Assembly: GCF_001664485.1 (NCBI RefSeq)
Contig: NZ_CP013634.1
Coordinates: 62,001-126,000 of the forward strand
Direction of reading: 5' to 3'
Source: Rhizobium sp. N324
Lineage (GTDB): Bacteria > Pseudomonadota > Alphaproteobacteria > Rhizobiales > Rhizobiaceae
Length of the DNA: 64,000 bases
The notes beneath the pieces were generated by a model that had not been told where the DNA came from, did no database searches, and saw only the letters and a program-made list of their open reading frames with translations. The translations under genes and the position numbers were made by a program. The first letter of the stretch is position 1. Each line of letters starts with the position of its first letter. Positions 8,989 to 16,863 of this stretch are shown here, in pieces.

Positions 8989-10706
8989 CAGTCTTTTCCT
9001 TCGAGCGGTTCTGCCGCTTTCTCTCTCGGAATGACGTAGACTTTCAAGGGTAGCGCCCGGCCGCGCACGCTGATGTCACGGCTTTCGATGCCGGAAAGAT
9101 CGGCGCCGGAAAGCGTCGCCACCGGCTCGGAGATAACGATCGCCGCTTCGAATTCCTTGGCCGCGCTTTCCAGCCGGCTTGCGACATTCACCGTATCGCC
9201 GATCGCCGTCATGCTGCGCACCCGGCCGTAGCCCATCGTGCCGACGACGGCCGGGCCGGTATGAATGCCGATCGCGATGCGCAGCGGCAGCGCCAATTCC
9301 TCGGCGAGTTCGGCGGCGAGTTTCTCGATCTCGGCGACGATCGCGGCAGCCGCGTTGAGCGCCTGGCGGCAGGCTTCCTCCGGCGCGGTGTTGAGGCCGA
9401 ACAGCGCCATGGCGCCGTCGCCGATGAACTTGTCCAGCCGCCCGCCCGCCTGCTCCACCGCCTTGCCGATGATGGCGAAATAGCGGTTCAGCAGGAAGAC
9501 GACGTCGAAGGGCAGGCGTGTTTCCGTCAGCGTGGTGAAATGGCGGATGTCGACGAAGAGCACGGCGATCTCGCGCTCGCGGCCGGGGCTGGTCTCCTGG
9601 CTGTTGACGGGAAGGGCGGCCTCGAGCGCCGGCACCAGCAGCGGCGCCACCGCGACATCGCGGTTCGGGCGCAGCTGGCAGGCGAGCCGCACATCGGGGC
9701 CGGCATTGATGCGCCTCAGCGTCGTCTGTTCCATCTTGTCTGGGGTCGGCAGGTTCTCGTAATCGCCGAGGATCTGCACACGGCAGGTGGAGCACTGGCC
9801 CTTGCCGCCGCAGACGGAATAATGCGGCAGACCGCCGAGCCGGCTTGCCTCAAGCACCGAGAAGCCGCGCGGCACGCGGATCACCTCGCCGCCCGGATAA
9901 TGCACGGCGACCTGATCGAGGCGCTCCTTCAGCTTGCGCCGGGCGCGGGCGGCGACGACGATCAGCAACGAAGCCGAGAAAGCCCCGTAGAGCCCGGCGC
10001 GGATCGTCGAGACCTGACGGTGCACTTCCGGGTTCGAGGCGTAACGGGCGTTGACCGTTGCCTTATAGGGGCTGTTGGCGATTGCCTGCTGGTAGGAAGG
10101 GTCGGCCAGCGTCCGGCCCATTTCGACGAAGCCTAGCAGCGAGAGCACTGGCACGAGGATCGCCAGCGCCAGCAGCAGCGGCGCCAGGCCCGGATACCAG
10201 GGGCGGTAGCGCAGCCAGAAATGCAGGCCGATGCAGCCGTGGATCCAGACGGCGACGAGACCGGCGGCCTGCCGCAATCCGTTGGCCGGCGCCCTGATCC
10301 ACAGCGTTCCGACGACAGTCTCGTAGTCGTCGATATAGCCGTAGAGTTCATGGGCGATACGCGTGCCGATGACATGATCGATGAGCAGAAGCGGGATCAG
10401 CAGGCCGAGCACGATCTGCGCCATTTCGCCCTTTGGCATGACCAGACTGCGGCGCATATAGATGGCGCGCAGCACCAGCGCCATGTGGATCAGAACCGAC
10501 GAATAGAAAATGGCGGTGCCCAGAGGATTGCGCCAGATCGCCATGAACAGCCGGGCGGCCTTATCGGCGGCGGAGACTGAAATCAGGCCGATCGCATGGT
10601 TCGACAAATGCAGCAGGACGAAGATGAAAATGACGAGGCCGGAACCGAGCCTTGCCCTTCTGATCGTACGCTCCGAAAAAATCCCTGTGGCCGAGACCGT
10701 CGTCAT
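8988..10706 (-). CDS. membrane ferredoxin-adenylate/guanylate cyclase fusion
   Basis: A 572-residue three-part protein. Residues 1-255 hold several transmembrane helices with paired histidines (H33/H37, H74, H111, H156, H162), resembling a SdhC-like or heme b anchor. Residues 265-355 are a 2Fe-2S ferredoxin domain with C299, C305, C308 and C343. Residues 380-560 are a class III cyclase domain with metal aspartates D386 (FVDIRHF) and D430 (GDGAMALFG) and the GPAVVGTMGY segment. The order implies that redox or quinone/heme state controls cyclic nucleotide synthesis at the membrane. It is coupled to the FkbM methyltransferase downstream. Product specificity (cAMP or cGMP) is not assigned. Confidence 0.86.
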   Translation of the reverse strand: MTTVSATGIFSERTIRRARLGSGLVIFIFVLLHLSNHAIGLISVSAADKAARLFMAIWRNPLGTAIFYSSVLIHMALVLRAIYMRRSLVMPKGEMAQIVLGLLIPLLLIDHVIGTRIAHELYGYIDDYETVVGTLWIRAPANGLRQAAGLVAVWIHGCIGLHFWLRYRPWYPGLAPLLLALAILVPVLSLLGFVEMGRTLADPSYQQAIANSPYKATVNARYASNPEVHRQVSTIRAGLYGAFSASLLIVVAARARRKLKERLDQVAVHYPGGEVIRVPRGFSVLEASRLGGLPHYSVCGGKGQCSTCRVQILGDYENLPTPDKMEQTTLRRINAGPDVRLACQLRPNRDVAVAPLLVPALEAALPVNSQETSPGREREIAVLFVDIRHFTTLTETRLPFDVVFLLNRYFAIIGKAVEQAGGRLDKFIGDGAMALFGLNTAPEEACRQALNAAAAIVAEIEKLAAELAEELALPLRIAIGIHTGPAVVGTMGYGRVRSMTAIGDTVNVASRLESAAKEFEAAIVISEPVATLSGADLSGIESRDISVRGRALPLKVYVIPREKAAEPLEGKD

Positions 10707-10886
10707 TCATTCCCGTTCTTGTCGATGCAACCGCAGGCTCATAGAAATTGAGAAAGAGGCGGAATTGCTTCCATCGCGATCACATTCCATATGCTTATGC
10801 GCAAGTTTTAGGGAAATGGACAATAGCGGAGTTTCGCCGCCGGCCATGCCGGTTGGAAACACAGTGTCTTCATATGAGGGTTATGC

Positions 10887-11981
10887 ATGCGGGTGGCTTT
10901 CTACGCGCCGATGAAATCGCCGAACCATCCGGTGCCGTCAGGCGACCGGCTGATGGCGCGGCTGTTGATCAAGGCGCTGGAGCTTGCCGGGCATGAGGTC
11001 GAGGTCGCCTCCGAATTCCGCACCTATGCCGCGACACCGGAAGCGGCAGCCACGCTCGAACCGGCGATCGATGCCGAGCTGCAGCGGCTGCGGGAAAAAT
11101 GGGCATCAGTGCCTCCACCTCATCTCTGGTTTTGCTACCACCCCTATTACAAATCGCCCGATCCGCTCGGGCCGGTGATTTCCGCCGAATTCGCCATTCC
11201 CTATGTCACCGCCGAAGCCTCCTATGCGGCCAAACGTGACAGCACCGGCTGGGCAGGCGTGCAGAAACGCGTGGGCGAGGCGATCCTGCAGGCGGCGGTT
11301 AATATCAGCTTCACCGAGCGCGACCAGGCGGGCCTTTCGGCCGCCTTTCCGCAGGCGCGGCTTGCCGGCCTCAAACCCTTCATCGGCACGGCGCTGTTCG
11401 AGGCGGTGTCGCCGGCGCCCGATCCGCAGCGCTTGATGGTGGTGGCGATGATGCGGGCCGGCGACAAGATGGAGAGTTATGCGATGCTCGCAGAAGCGCT
11501 GCGGCTGATCGAAGACCGGCCCTGGACGCTTGCCGTCATCGGCGATGGCCCGATGCGGCACGAAGTGGAGGCGCTGTTTTCTGCCTTTCCCGCCGGCCGC
11601 ATCGAATGGCTGGGCGAGCGGGATGCGGCCGAAATCGCCGGCCTGCTCGGGCGCGGCGGCATCTATGTCTGGCCGGGCTGCGGCGAGGCTTACGGCCTTG
11701 CCTATCTCGAAGCCCAGGCCGCCGGCCTGCCTGTCGTCGCGCAGGAAACGGCAGGGGTCCCTTCGGTGGTCGAGGCCGGGGTGACCGGCCTGCTGACGCG
11801 GGATGGCGATGTCGCCGCCTATGCCGCGGCCGTGGCTGCCCTGCTGGACGATGGGGAGAGGCGCGACGCCATGGGCCAGGCGGCGCGCCGCTTCGTGCTC
11901 GGCGAGCGCTCGCTGGCGATGGCGGCCGAGCGGCTGGACGGAATTTTGCGAGCCAATGCGGCAACAGGAGTAAGGCGATGA
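10887..11981 (+). CDS. glycosyltransferase, GT4-like
   Basis: A 364-residue protein beginning MRVAFYAPMKSPNHPVPSGDR, typical of group 1 glycosyltransferases. The C-terminal domain has YVWPGCGEAYGLAYLEAQAAGLPVVA, the E-x7-E sugar-nucleotide motif region of GT4 enzymes. It is likely cytoplasmic, transferring sugar for a surface glycan. Its stop overlaps the start of the next gene in an ATGA, so the two form a coupled pair. It is divergent from the cyclase gene across 180 bases with no other gene. Confidence 0.85.
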   Translation: MRVAFYAPMKSPNHPVPSGDRLMARLLIKALELAGHEVEVASEFRTYAATPEAAATLEPAIDAELQRLREKWASVPPPHLWFCYHPYYKSPDPLGPVISAEFAIPYVTAEASYAAKRDSTGWAGVQKRVGEAILQAAVNISFTERDQAGLSAAFPQARLAGLKPFIGTALFEAVSPAPDPQRLMVVAMMRAGDKMESYAMLAEALRLIEDRPWTLAVIGDGPMRHEVEALFSAFPAGRIEWLGERDAAEIAGLLGRGGIYVWPGCGEAYGLAYLEAQAAGLPVVAQETAGVPSVVEAGVTGLLTRDGDVAAYAAAVAALLDDGERRDAMGQAARRFVLGERSLAMAAERLDGILRANAATGVRR

Positions 11982-12730
11982 CCGACATGACGAGCTGGGA
12001 GCCGCTGCGCCGTGAGCTCGACCGCTGGCAGGCCGCCGGCCGTGTGGCCCGCTTGTGGCTGCGCGACGACGATGCGATCGAGCCGACGCCTGATCTGGAG
12101 CGGCTGCTGGCGTTAAGCGGCGAAAGCAAGGTGCCCCTGACGCTGGCCGTCATTCCTGGCCTGACGGGCGAGGCATTGGCGGCTCGGCTGGCGGCAGAGG
12201 CCGGCGTTACGGTTGCCGTGCATGGCTGGTCGCATAGCAACCATGCGGGGCCGGAGCGGAAGAAGCAGGAGCTCGGCAGTGACCGGCCGGCGGAGATCGT
12301 GCTCGGCGAGCTGGGTGACGGGTTCCGGCTGCTGCAGCGGCTCCATCCGGCCCGTTTCCTGCCGGTGCTGGTGCCGCCGTGGAACCGGATCGACGCCACC
12401 CTCATCCCGGCGCTGCCGGATCTCGGCTTCGCAGCGCTTTCGGTCTATGGGCGGGCAAAGCAGGGCGGGCCGATACCACTTCTCAACACCCATGTCGACA
12501 TCATCGACTGGCACGGCACGCGCGGCGGGCGGAGCGAGGCGGATCTGGTGGCCGAGTTGGTGGCGGAATTGCGCGACCGGTTTGCCGGCAGCGACGAGCC
12601 GATCGGCGTGCTCGCCCACCATCTGGTGCACGACGCCGCCGCCTGGGATTTCCTGTCGGCCTTGTTTGCCGCAACGGGACGGCATCCCGCCGTCCACTGG
12701 TCGGCGGCATCGGCACTTCTCAAGCCGTGA
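11978..12730 (+). CDS. polysaccharide deacetylase family protein
   Basis: A 250-residue protein. RLWLRDDDAIEPTPDLERLL holds the Asp-Asp metal motif, VAVHGWSHSNH the His motif, and FLPVLVPPWNRID the downstream catalytic segment of a carbohydrate esterase 4-like barrel. ATG 11978 overlaps the glycosyltransferase stop (ATGA), showing coupling. There is no signal peptide, so it may act on a cytoplasmic or lipid-linked glycan made with the neighbouring glycosyltransferase. The substrate is unknown. Confidence 0.8.
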   Translation: MTDMTSWEPLRRELDRWQAAGRVARLWLRDDDAIEPTPDLERLLALSGESKVPLTLAVIPGLTGEALAARLAAEAGVTVAVHGWSHSNHAGPERKKQELGSDRPAEIVLGELGDGFRLLQRLHPARFLPVLVPPWNRIDATLIPALPDLGFAALSVYGRAKQGGPIPLLNTHVDIIDWHGTRGGRSEADLVAELVAELRDRFAGSDEPIGVLAHHLVHDAAAWDFLSALFAATGRHPAVHWSAASALLKP

Positions 12731-12763
12731 GGCTTGCCGGTCGATGGCCGATCAGTTGGCCGA

Positions 12764-13660
12764 TCAACTGGGATGAACGCGCCCGAGGAAATCTCGCATC
12801 AGTGCGGTGACCTCATCGAGATGCGTCTCGAGCAGCCAGTGGCCGCCGCCGAGCAGATGCAGTTCGGCATCCGGCAGATCGTGGAGATAGGCGCGCGCCG
12901 ATTGTTCCGGCATGTAGTGGTCGTTGGGACCCCAGACGATCAAGGCCGGAGGCCGGTTTTCCCTGAGGTATGTCCGATGCTGCGGAAACCACGCCCGGTT
13001 CTCTTTCAGCCCGGCGATCAGATCGATGGCGATTTCCTGGCGCCGCGGCGTCATCAGCGACCAGTGCAGCGTCCAGAGATCCGGCGGGATGGCGGCGGCC
13101 AGAGGCGGCGGCAGGTCGTTGAGGAATTCCTCCTTGAAGGTCTCCTTGCTGATCGCCTCGGCCAGCACCTTCCTCATCTCCGATCGCGGCAGCGACCACG
13201 TCGCCTCGATATCCGCATATTTCGGCCCGAGCGCATCCTCGTAGGGAATATCGCCGTTCTGGATGATCAGCGCCACGATGCGACTGGGATCTTTGATGGC
13301 CAGTCGCGCACCGATGGGCGAGCCGAAATCGTGGAGGTAAAGGGCGAAGCGGTCGATCTCCAGCACGTCGACGAAAGCCTCCAGCCAGGCGGCGTAGCCA
13401 TCGAAGCTGTAGTCGAAATCGTCGGGCGTGCCGCTATAGCCGGCACCGGGGAAGTCCGGCGCAATCAACCGCCAGCGGTCAGCCAGGCGCGGCATGAGAT
13501 TGCGGAATTCATAGGAGGAGCAGGGATATCCATGCGGCAGCAGCAAGACAGGCGCATCGCGCCTTCCGGCTTCGCGATAAAACGTCTCGACGCCGGCAAC
13601 GGTGATCCGGCGATGCTGGACGAGGGCCGCCGTCGGAGCGTCTCCGGCGGCGCCGCTCAT
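12764..13660 (-). CDS. alpha/beta hydrolase, epoxide hydrolase/dehalogenase-like
   Basis: A 298-residue alpha/beta hydrolase. The oxyanion region is LLPHGYPCSSYEF, and the nucleophile elbow LYLHDFGSPIGARL carries aspartate rather than serine, as in epoxide hydrolases and haloalkane dehalogenases. A late WGPNDHYMP holds the acid and GGGHWLLE the histidine. Its ATG overlaps the stop of the GFA gene upstream by four bases, forming a two-gene operon. The substrate is unknown. Confidence 0.82.
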   Translation of the reverse strand: MSGAAGDAPTAALVQHRRITVAGVETFYREAGRRDAPVLLLPHGYPCSSYEFRNLMPRLADRWRLIAPDFPGAGYSGTPDDFDYSFDGYAAWLEAFVDVLEIDRFALYLHDFGSPIGARLAIKDPSRIVALIIQNGDIPYEDALGPKYADIEATWSLPRSEMRKVLAEAISKETFKEEFLNDLPPPLAAAIPPDLWTLHWSLMTPRRQEIAIDLIAGLKENRAWFPQHRTYLRENRPPALIVWGPNDHYMPEQSARAYLHDLPDAELHLLGGGHWLLETHLDEVTALMRDFLGRVHPS

Positions 13661-14031
13661 CGTCGGTCTTCCTCAAACTGCTCGGCGCCCTCGACCGGCC
13701 GCAGCCACGGTTCGCGGCGCTTGATCCAGAGTTCGTAGCGTGGCACCAGGGCCGTCGGTGCCTCGGACAGGATGCCGAGCTTGATTTCCGCCTCTTCGTC
13801 ATCGACGGAAAACAGCCGCGAACCGCAGCCGGTGCAGAAATGCCGGCCTTGGAACGCGCCGGTTTCCCCCGCATGTTCGAATTGGCCGGCGGGCCAGATC
13901 CCATAGAAGGTGAAGGCCGAACCGCTTTCCTTCCTGCAGTCCATGCAATGGCAGATCCCAACGCGGCTGGGCTCGCCGCGAACAGAGAGACGCACCTGCC
14001 CGCAAAGGCATTGTCCGGAAAACACGGTCAT
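13657..14031 (-). CDS. GFA family zinc-binding protein
   Basis: A 124-residue member of the family named after the glutathione-dependent formaldehyde-activating enzyme. Zinc ligands are visible as CLCGQVRL (residues 8-15), CHCMDCRKESGSAF and FCTGCGSRLF. Most such proteins have no proven activity. It is the first gene of an operon with the alpha/beta hydrolase (4-bp overlap). Confidence 0.85.
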   Translation of the reverse strand: MTVFSGQCLCGQVRLSVRGEPSRVGICHCMDCRKESGSAFTFYGIWPAGQFEHAGETGAFQGRHFCTGCGSRLFSVDDEEAEIKLGILSEAPTALVPRYELWIKRREPWLRPVEGAEQFEEDRR

Positions 14032-14126
14032 GGCTGATACCCATTTCGACGATCTTGCGATACGGAGAAAACGGTCCGGCTCGGGATCGGTTCCCCGCTG
14101 CAGGCGGCAAAAGCGGCCTGCAGCTG

Positions 14127-14957
14127 TCAGATCACCACGGTCTGATTGTCGCGGGCGGCAAAGGATTCGGGGAAGGCGGCCTGCGCCTGCACTTCCATCT
14201 GCGCCAGCTGTTCGTCGGTGCGCGAGGGGGCGTGGTGGAAGAGGGCGAAGCGTTTGGCGCCGGCAATCTTCGCCAGCTCGGTGCCGTGCTCCCAGGTCGA
14301 ATGGCCGAAGCCCTTGAAACGTTGCATCTCGTCTTCATTGTAGGTGCAGTCGTAGACGACGAGATCGGCGTCCTTCATCATCTCCAGCGAGACCGGATCG
14401 TGGCTGCCGGGGGTATGCTCGATGTCGTAGATCAGAGCGACCGACCGGCCCTGCCATTCGATGCGGTAGCCGATGGCGCCCCCCGGATGGTTGAGCATGA
14501 AGGTCTTGATCTCGATGCCCTTGTGTGGCGTCAGCACCTGGCCGGGATGGAAATCGCTGAAATTCATCGTCGCCTGGCAGATGTCGGTTTTAACCGGGAA
14601 CCAGGGCGGCCTGATGAACTGCTCGACCATTTCGCGTGTGCTCATCTTGCCGTCCAGATGGCCCGACCAGATGTTGACGTTGATCGAGGGATAGTAGATC
14701 GCCTTGAAGAAGGGCAGGCCGATGATGTGGTCGTAGTGGCAGTGGCTGAAGAACAGGTCGACGTCGCTGACGCCGTCGGCGAGCAACGACAGGCCGGCCT
14801 CGCGCAGGCCGGAGCCCGCATCGAAGATCATCCTGTGTTCTCCGCAGCGAATTTCGATGCAGGAAGTGTTACCGCCGTAGCGGTCGAACTCGGGCCCCGA
14901 GACGGGAATACTGCCGCGGACGCCCCAAAATTTTACCTGAAATAGTTCTGTCGTCAT
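14127..14957 (-). CDS. MBL-fold metallo-hydrolase
   Basis: A 276-residue metallo-beta-lactamase-fold protein. The metal motif is FSHCHYDHIIGLPFF (about residues 91-105). MIFDAGSGLREAG precedes it, and later histidines occur in LNHPGGAIGYR and ALFHHAPSR. It resembles cytoplasmic hydrolases of the PhnP/RNase Z-like kind with the N-terminal motif WGVRGSIPV. The substrate is unknown. It stands alone, 95 bases upstream of the GFA gene on the same strand. Confidence 0.83.
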   Translation of the reverse strand: MTTELFQVKFWGVRGSIPVSGPEFDRYGGNTSCIEIRCGEHRMIFDAGSGLREAGLSLLADGVSDVDLFFSHCHYDHIIGLPFFKAIYYPSINVNIWSGHLDGKMSTREMVEQFIRPPWFPVKTDICQATMNFSDFHPGQVLTPHKGIEIKTFMLNHPGGAIGYRIEWQGRSVALIYDIEHTPGSHDPVSLEMMKDADLVVYDCTYNEDEMQRFKGFGHSTWEHGTELAKIAGAKRFALFHHAPSRTDEQLAQMEVQAQAAFPESFAARDNQTVVI

Positions 14958-15460
14958 CTTTCTTCAAACCGGCCTTCCCGCATCGCCATCGTAAACATAG
15001 TTTATCCCGATGCGAAGCAGCAGAATTCCACGGGTTTGCCTGTACCCCCTTGCATTCTCCTAACCGCTAGCGGAAGAAGAAGTAGATTTTCCTAAGCAAT
15101 CGGCTTTCGCGTCGGAAAGCAACCCGGTATGGTTCGTTTTCGGTAAACGGGCTGCTGGGGCGGGGACATTTTCCCGTAAGTCATGCCTATTAGATGGTTG
15201 CGCGCGATTGAAAAAACAATTGCCGTCCGTCCGACCCCCGAATTCAGTGACAAGCCATTCGCGCTGAAAGTCTTTGCGGCAGACTGAACACAGCTGAATA
15301 TGCCGATGCGGCATGAACGGATTTCTCATCCGCATTTCCATGTCTGGAGAAAACAGCATCCTCTGAGAAAATTGTGCTGGCTTCCGCGCGAATGTTTCCT
15401 TGATTGGACTCGCCGAAAAGCGATATATCCGATGATAATGGAAATATAAGAGACTCGGTG
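14958..15460. other. 503-base intergenic region, no convincing gene
   Basis: No gene is supported here. The minus strand has an open frame of 99 codons (15060-15359) with one CxxC, but it has no ribosome site and no recognisable family. The right end, with AAGCGATATATCC near 15418-15430, presumably holds the promoter of the first GntR regulator. Confidence 0.5.
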
Positions 15461-16129
15461 ATGCTGCAGCCCGTCGTAAACGAGACCATTGCCGAGAGCA
15501 GCTACCGGCGCATTCGGGCCGACATTATTTTCGGGCGGCTGGCGCCTGCCCAAAAGCTGAAGCTGGAAAGCCTGAAAGAGTCCTACGAGACCAGCATCAG
15601 CACGCTGCGGGAGGTGCTGAACCGGCTCTCCTCCGAGGGGCTTGTCGTCGCCGAGGGACAGAAGGGGTTCGAAGTTTCTCCGGTGTCGGTTGCCGACCTC
15701 AAGGAGACGGCAGCGATGAGACTGCTCCTCGAGAGCCATGCCCTGGAGCAGTCGTTCGCGCGTGGAGACGTGGAATGGGAGGCGCCGCTGGTCGCGGCCC
15801 ATTACAAATTGGCGCGGATGGAGAAGGTCATGGCGTCAGGCGATACCAGCAGGGCCGAGGATTGGAAGCGCTACGACTGGGAATTCCACCAGGCGCTGAT
15901 TTCCGCCTGCGGATCAAAACTGCTGATGCAGACCCACTCGGTGATCTTCGACAAATATCTGCGATATCAGATGGTCGCCCTGTCCTACCGGGGCGACGTC
16001 GCCGCCGAAGAACACCAGCAGCTTTTGGATGCGGCCTTGCGGCGGGATGCGGAGACGGCGAAGCGGGTGCTTGCGTTTCATATCGAAGGCGGGGTGGAAC
16101 ATGCGCTCGCCAAAGGGACGCTGAAATAG
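15461..16129 (+). CDS. GntR family regulator, FCD (FadR-like) subfamily, copy 1
   Basis: A 222-residue protein with an N-terminal winged helix (SYRRIRADIIFGRLAPAQKL, then STLREVLNRLSSEGLV) and a C-terminal all-helical FCD domain with metal-site residues around DWEFHQALISACGS. ATG 15461 is chosen; a TTG at 15404 is in frame but would add an unlikely tail. A paralogue follows 59 bases downstream. FCD regulators usually sense carboxylic acids, which fits the neighbouring shikimate/protocatechuate genes. Confidence 0.86.
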   Translation: MLQPVVNETIAESSYRRIRADIIFGRLAPAQKLKLESLKESYETSISTLREVLNRLSSEGLVVAEGQKGFEVSPVSVADLKETAAMRLLLESHALEQSFARGDVEWEAPLVAAHYKLARMEKVMASGDTSRAEDWKRYDWEFHQALISACGSKLLMQTHSVIFDKYLRYQMVALSYRGDVAAEEHQQLLDAALRRDAETAKRVLAFHIEGGVEHALAKGTLK

Positions 16130-16188
16130 CAACGGACGCCTCTTCGAAGGTCAGAACCATCACACCTCTCGGCAAACCAGGAAAAGCC

Positions 16189-16863
16189 ATGCTCAAGCAA
16201 GTCCACGATCCGGCCGAAACCGTAAGCGATGTCGTTTTCCGGCAGATCCGCGAGGATATCATATCGGGGGTTTTGCCGCCGGGGGCCAAGATCAAGCTGG
16301 AGCAGGCCAAGGAGCGCTACTCCATCGGCATTTCGTCGCTGCGCGAAATTCTGAGCCGCCTGACCACGGAGAACCTCGTCGTCGCCGAAGGGCAGCGTGG
16401 TTTCGAAGTCAGCCCGGCCTCGCGGCGGGAACTGCTGGAGCTCGCCGACCTGAGGATCGTTCTTGAAACGCATGCGATCGGCCTCGCATTCGCTGCGGGA
16501 AATCTCGAATGGGAGGGGCGCATCGTCGCCGCGCATCATCGGCTGGCCGCCGCCGAGCGCAAGCTGCTGGCAGGCGATATGTCGCGCACGGTCGACTGGG
16601 TCCGCTACGATTGGGAGTTCCATCAGGCGATCGTCTCGGCCTGCAATTCGCAGACGCTGATGGCGACCCTGTCGTCGGTCTTCGACCGCTTCCTCCGTTA
16701 CCATATGCTGGCCGAAAGCTTTCGCGGAAAGCCTGTCGTCGACGACCACCGGCTGTTGTTCGACCTGTCCATTCAACGCGACGTCGTCGGCGCAACCGAG
16801 GTGGTCAGGCGGCATGTTCAAAGCGGCGTCGAGCACGTGCTGAAGAGCGGCCGCATTCTCTGA
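16189..16863 (+). CDS. GntR family regulator, FCD subfamily, copy 2
   Basis: A 224-residue paralogue of the preceding gene with the same architecture. The winged helix includes SDVVFRQIREDIISGVLPPG and SSLREILSRLTTENLVVAEG, and the FCD domain has YDWEFHQAIVSACNS. ATG 16189 begins the conserved part; the frame is open far upstream but overlaps the first regulator. It converges on quiC, with which it shares no coding bases. It is a likely repressor of the quinate/shikimate genes by context only. Confidence 0.87.
   Translation: MLKQVHDPAETVSDVVFRQIREDIISGVLPPGAKIKLEQAKERYSIGISSLREILSRLTTENLVVAEGQRGFEVSPASRRELLELADLRIVLETHAIGLAFAAGNLEWEGRIVAAHHRLAAAERKLLAGDMSRTVDWVRYDWEFHQAIVSACNSQTLMATLSSVFDRFLRYHMLAESFRGKPVVDDHRLLFDLSIQRDVVGATEVVRRHVQSGVEHVLKSGRIL

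Noticed and set aside
12734..13738. 334-codon plus-strand frame opposite the epoxide hydrolase-like gene
   Set aside because: It is an antisense shadow; the minus-strand gene has a full catalytic triad and is coupled to the GFA gene.
15060..15359. 99-codon minus-strand frame with a CxxC in QLCSVCRKDF
   Set aside because: It has no ribosome site, no second cysteine pair and no neighbour relationship. It is left as unassigned intergenic sequence.
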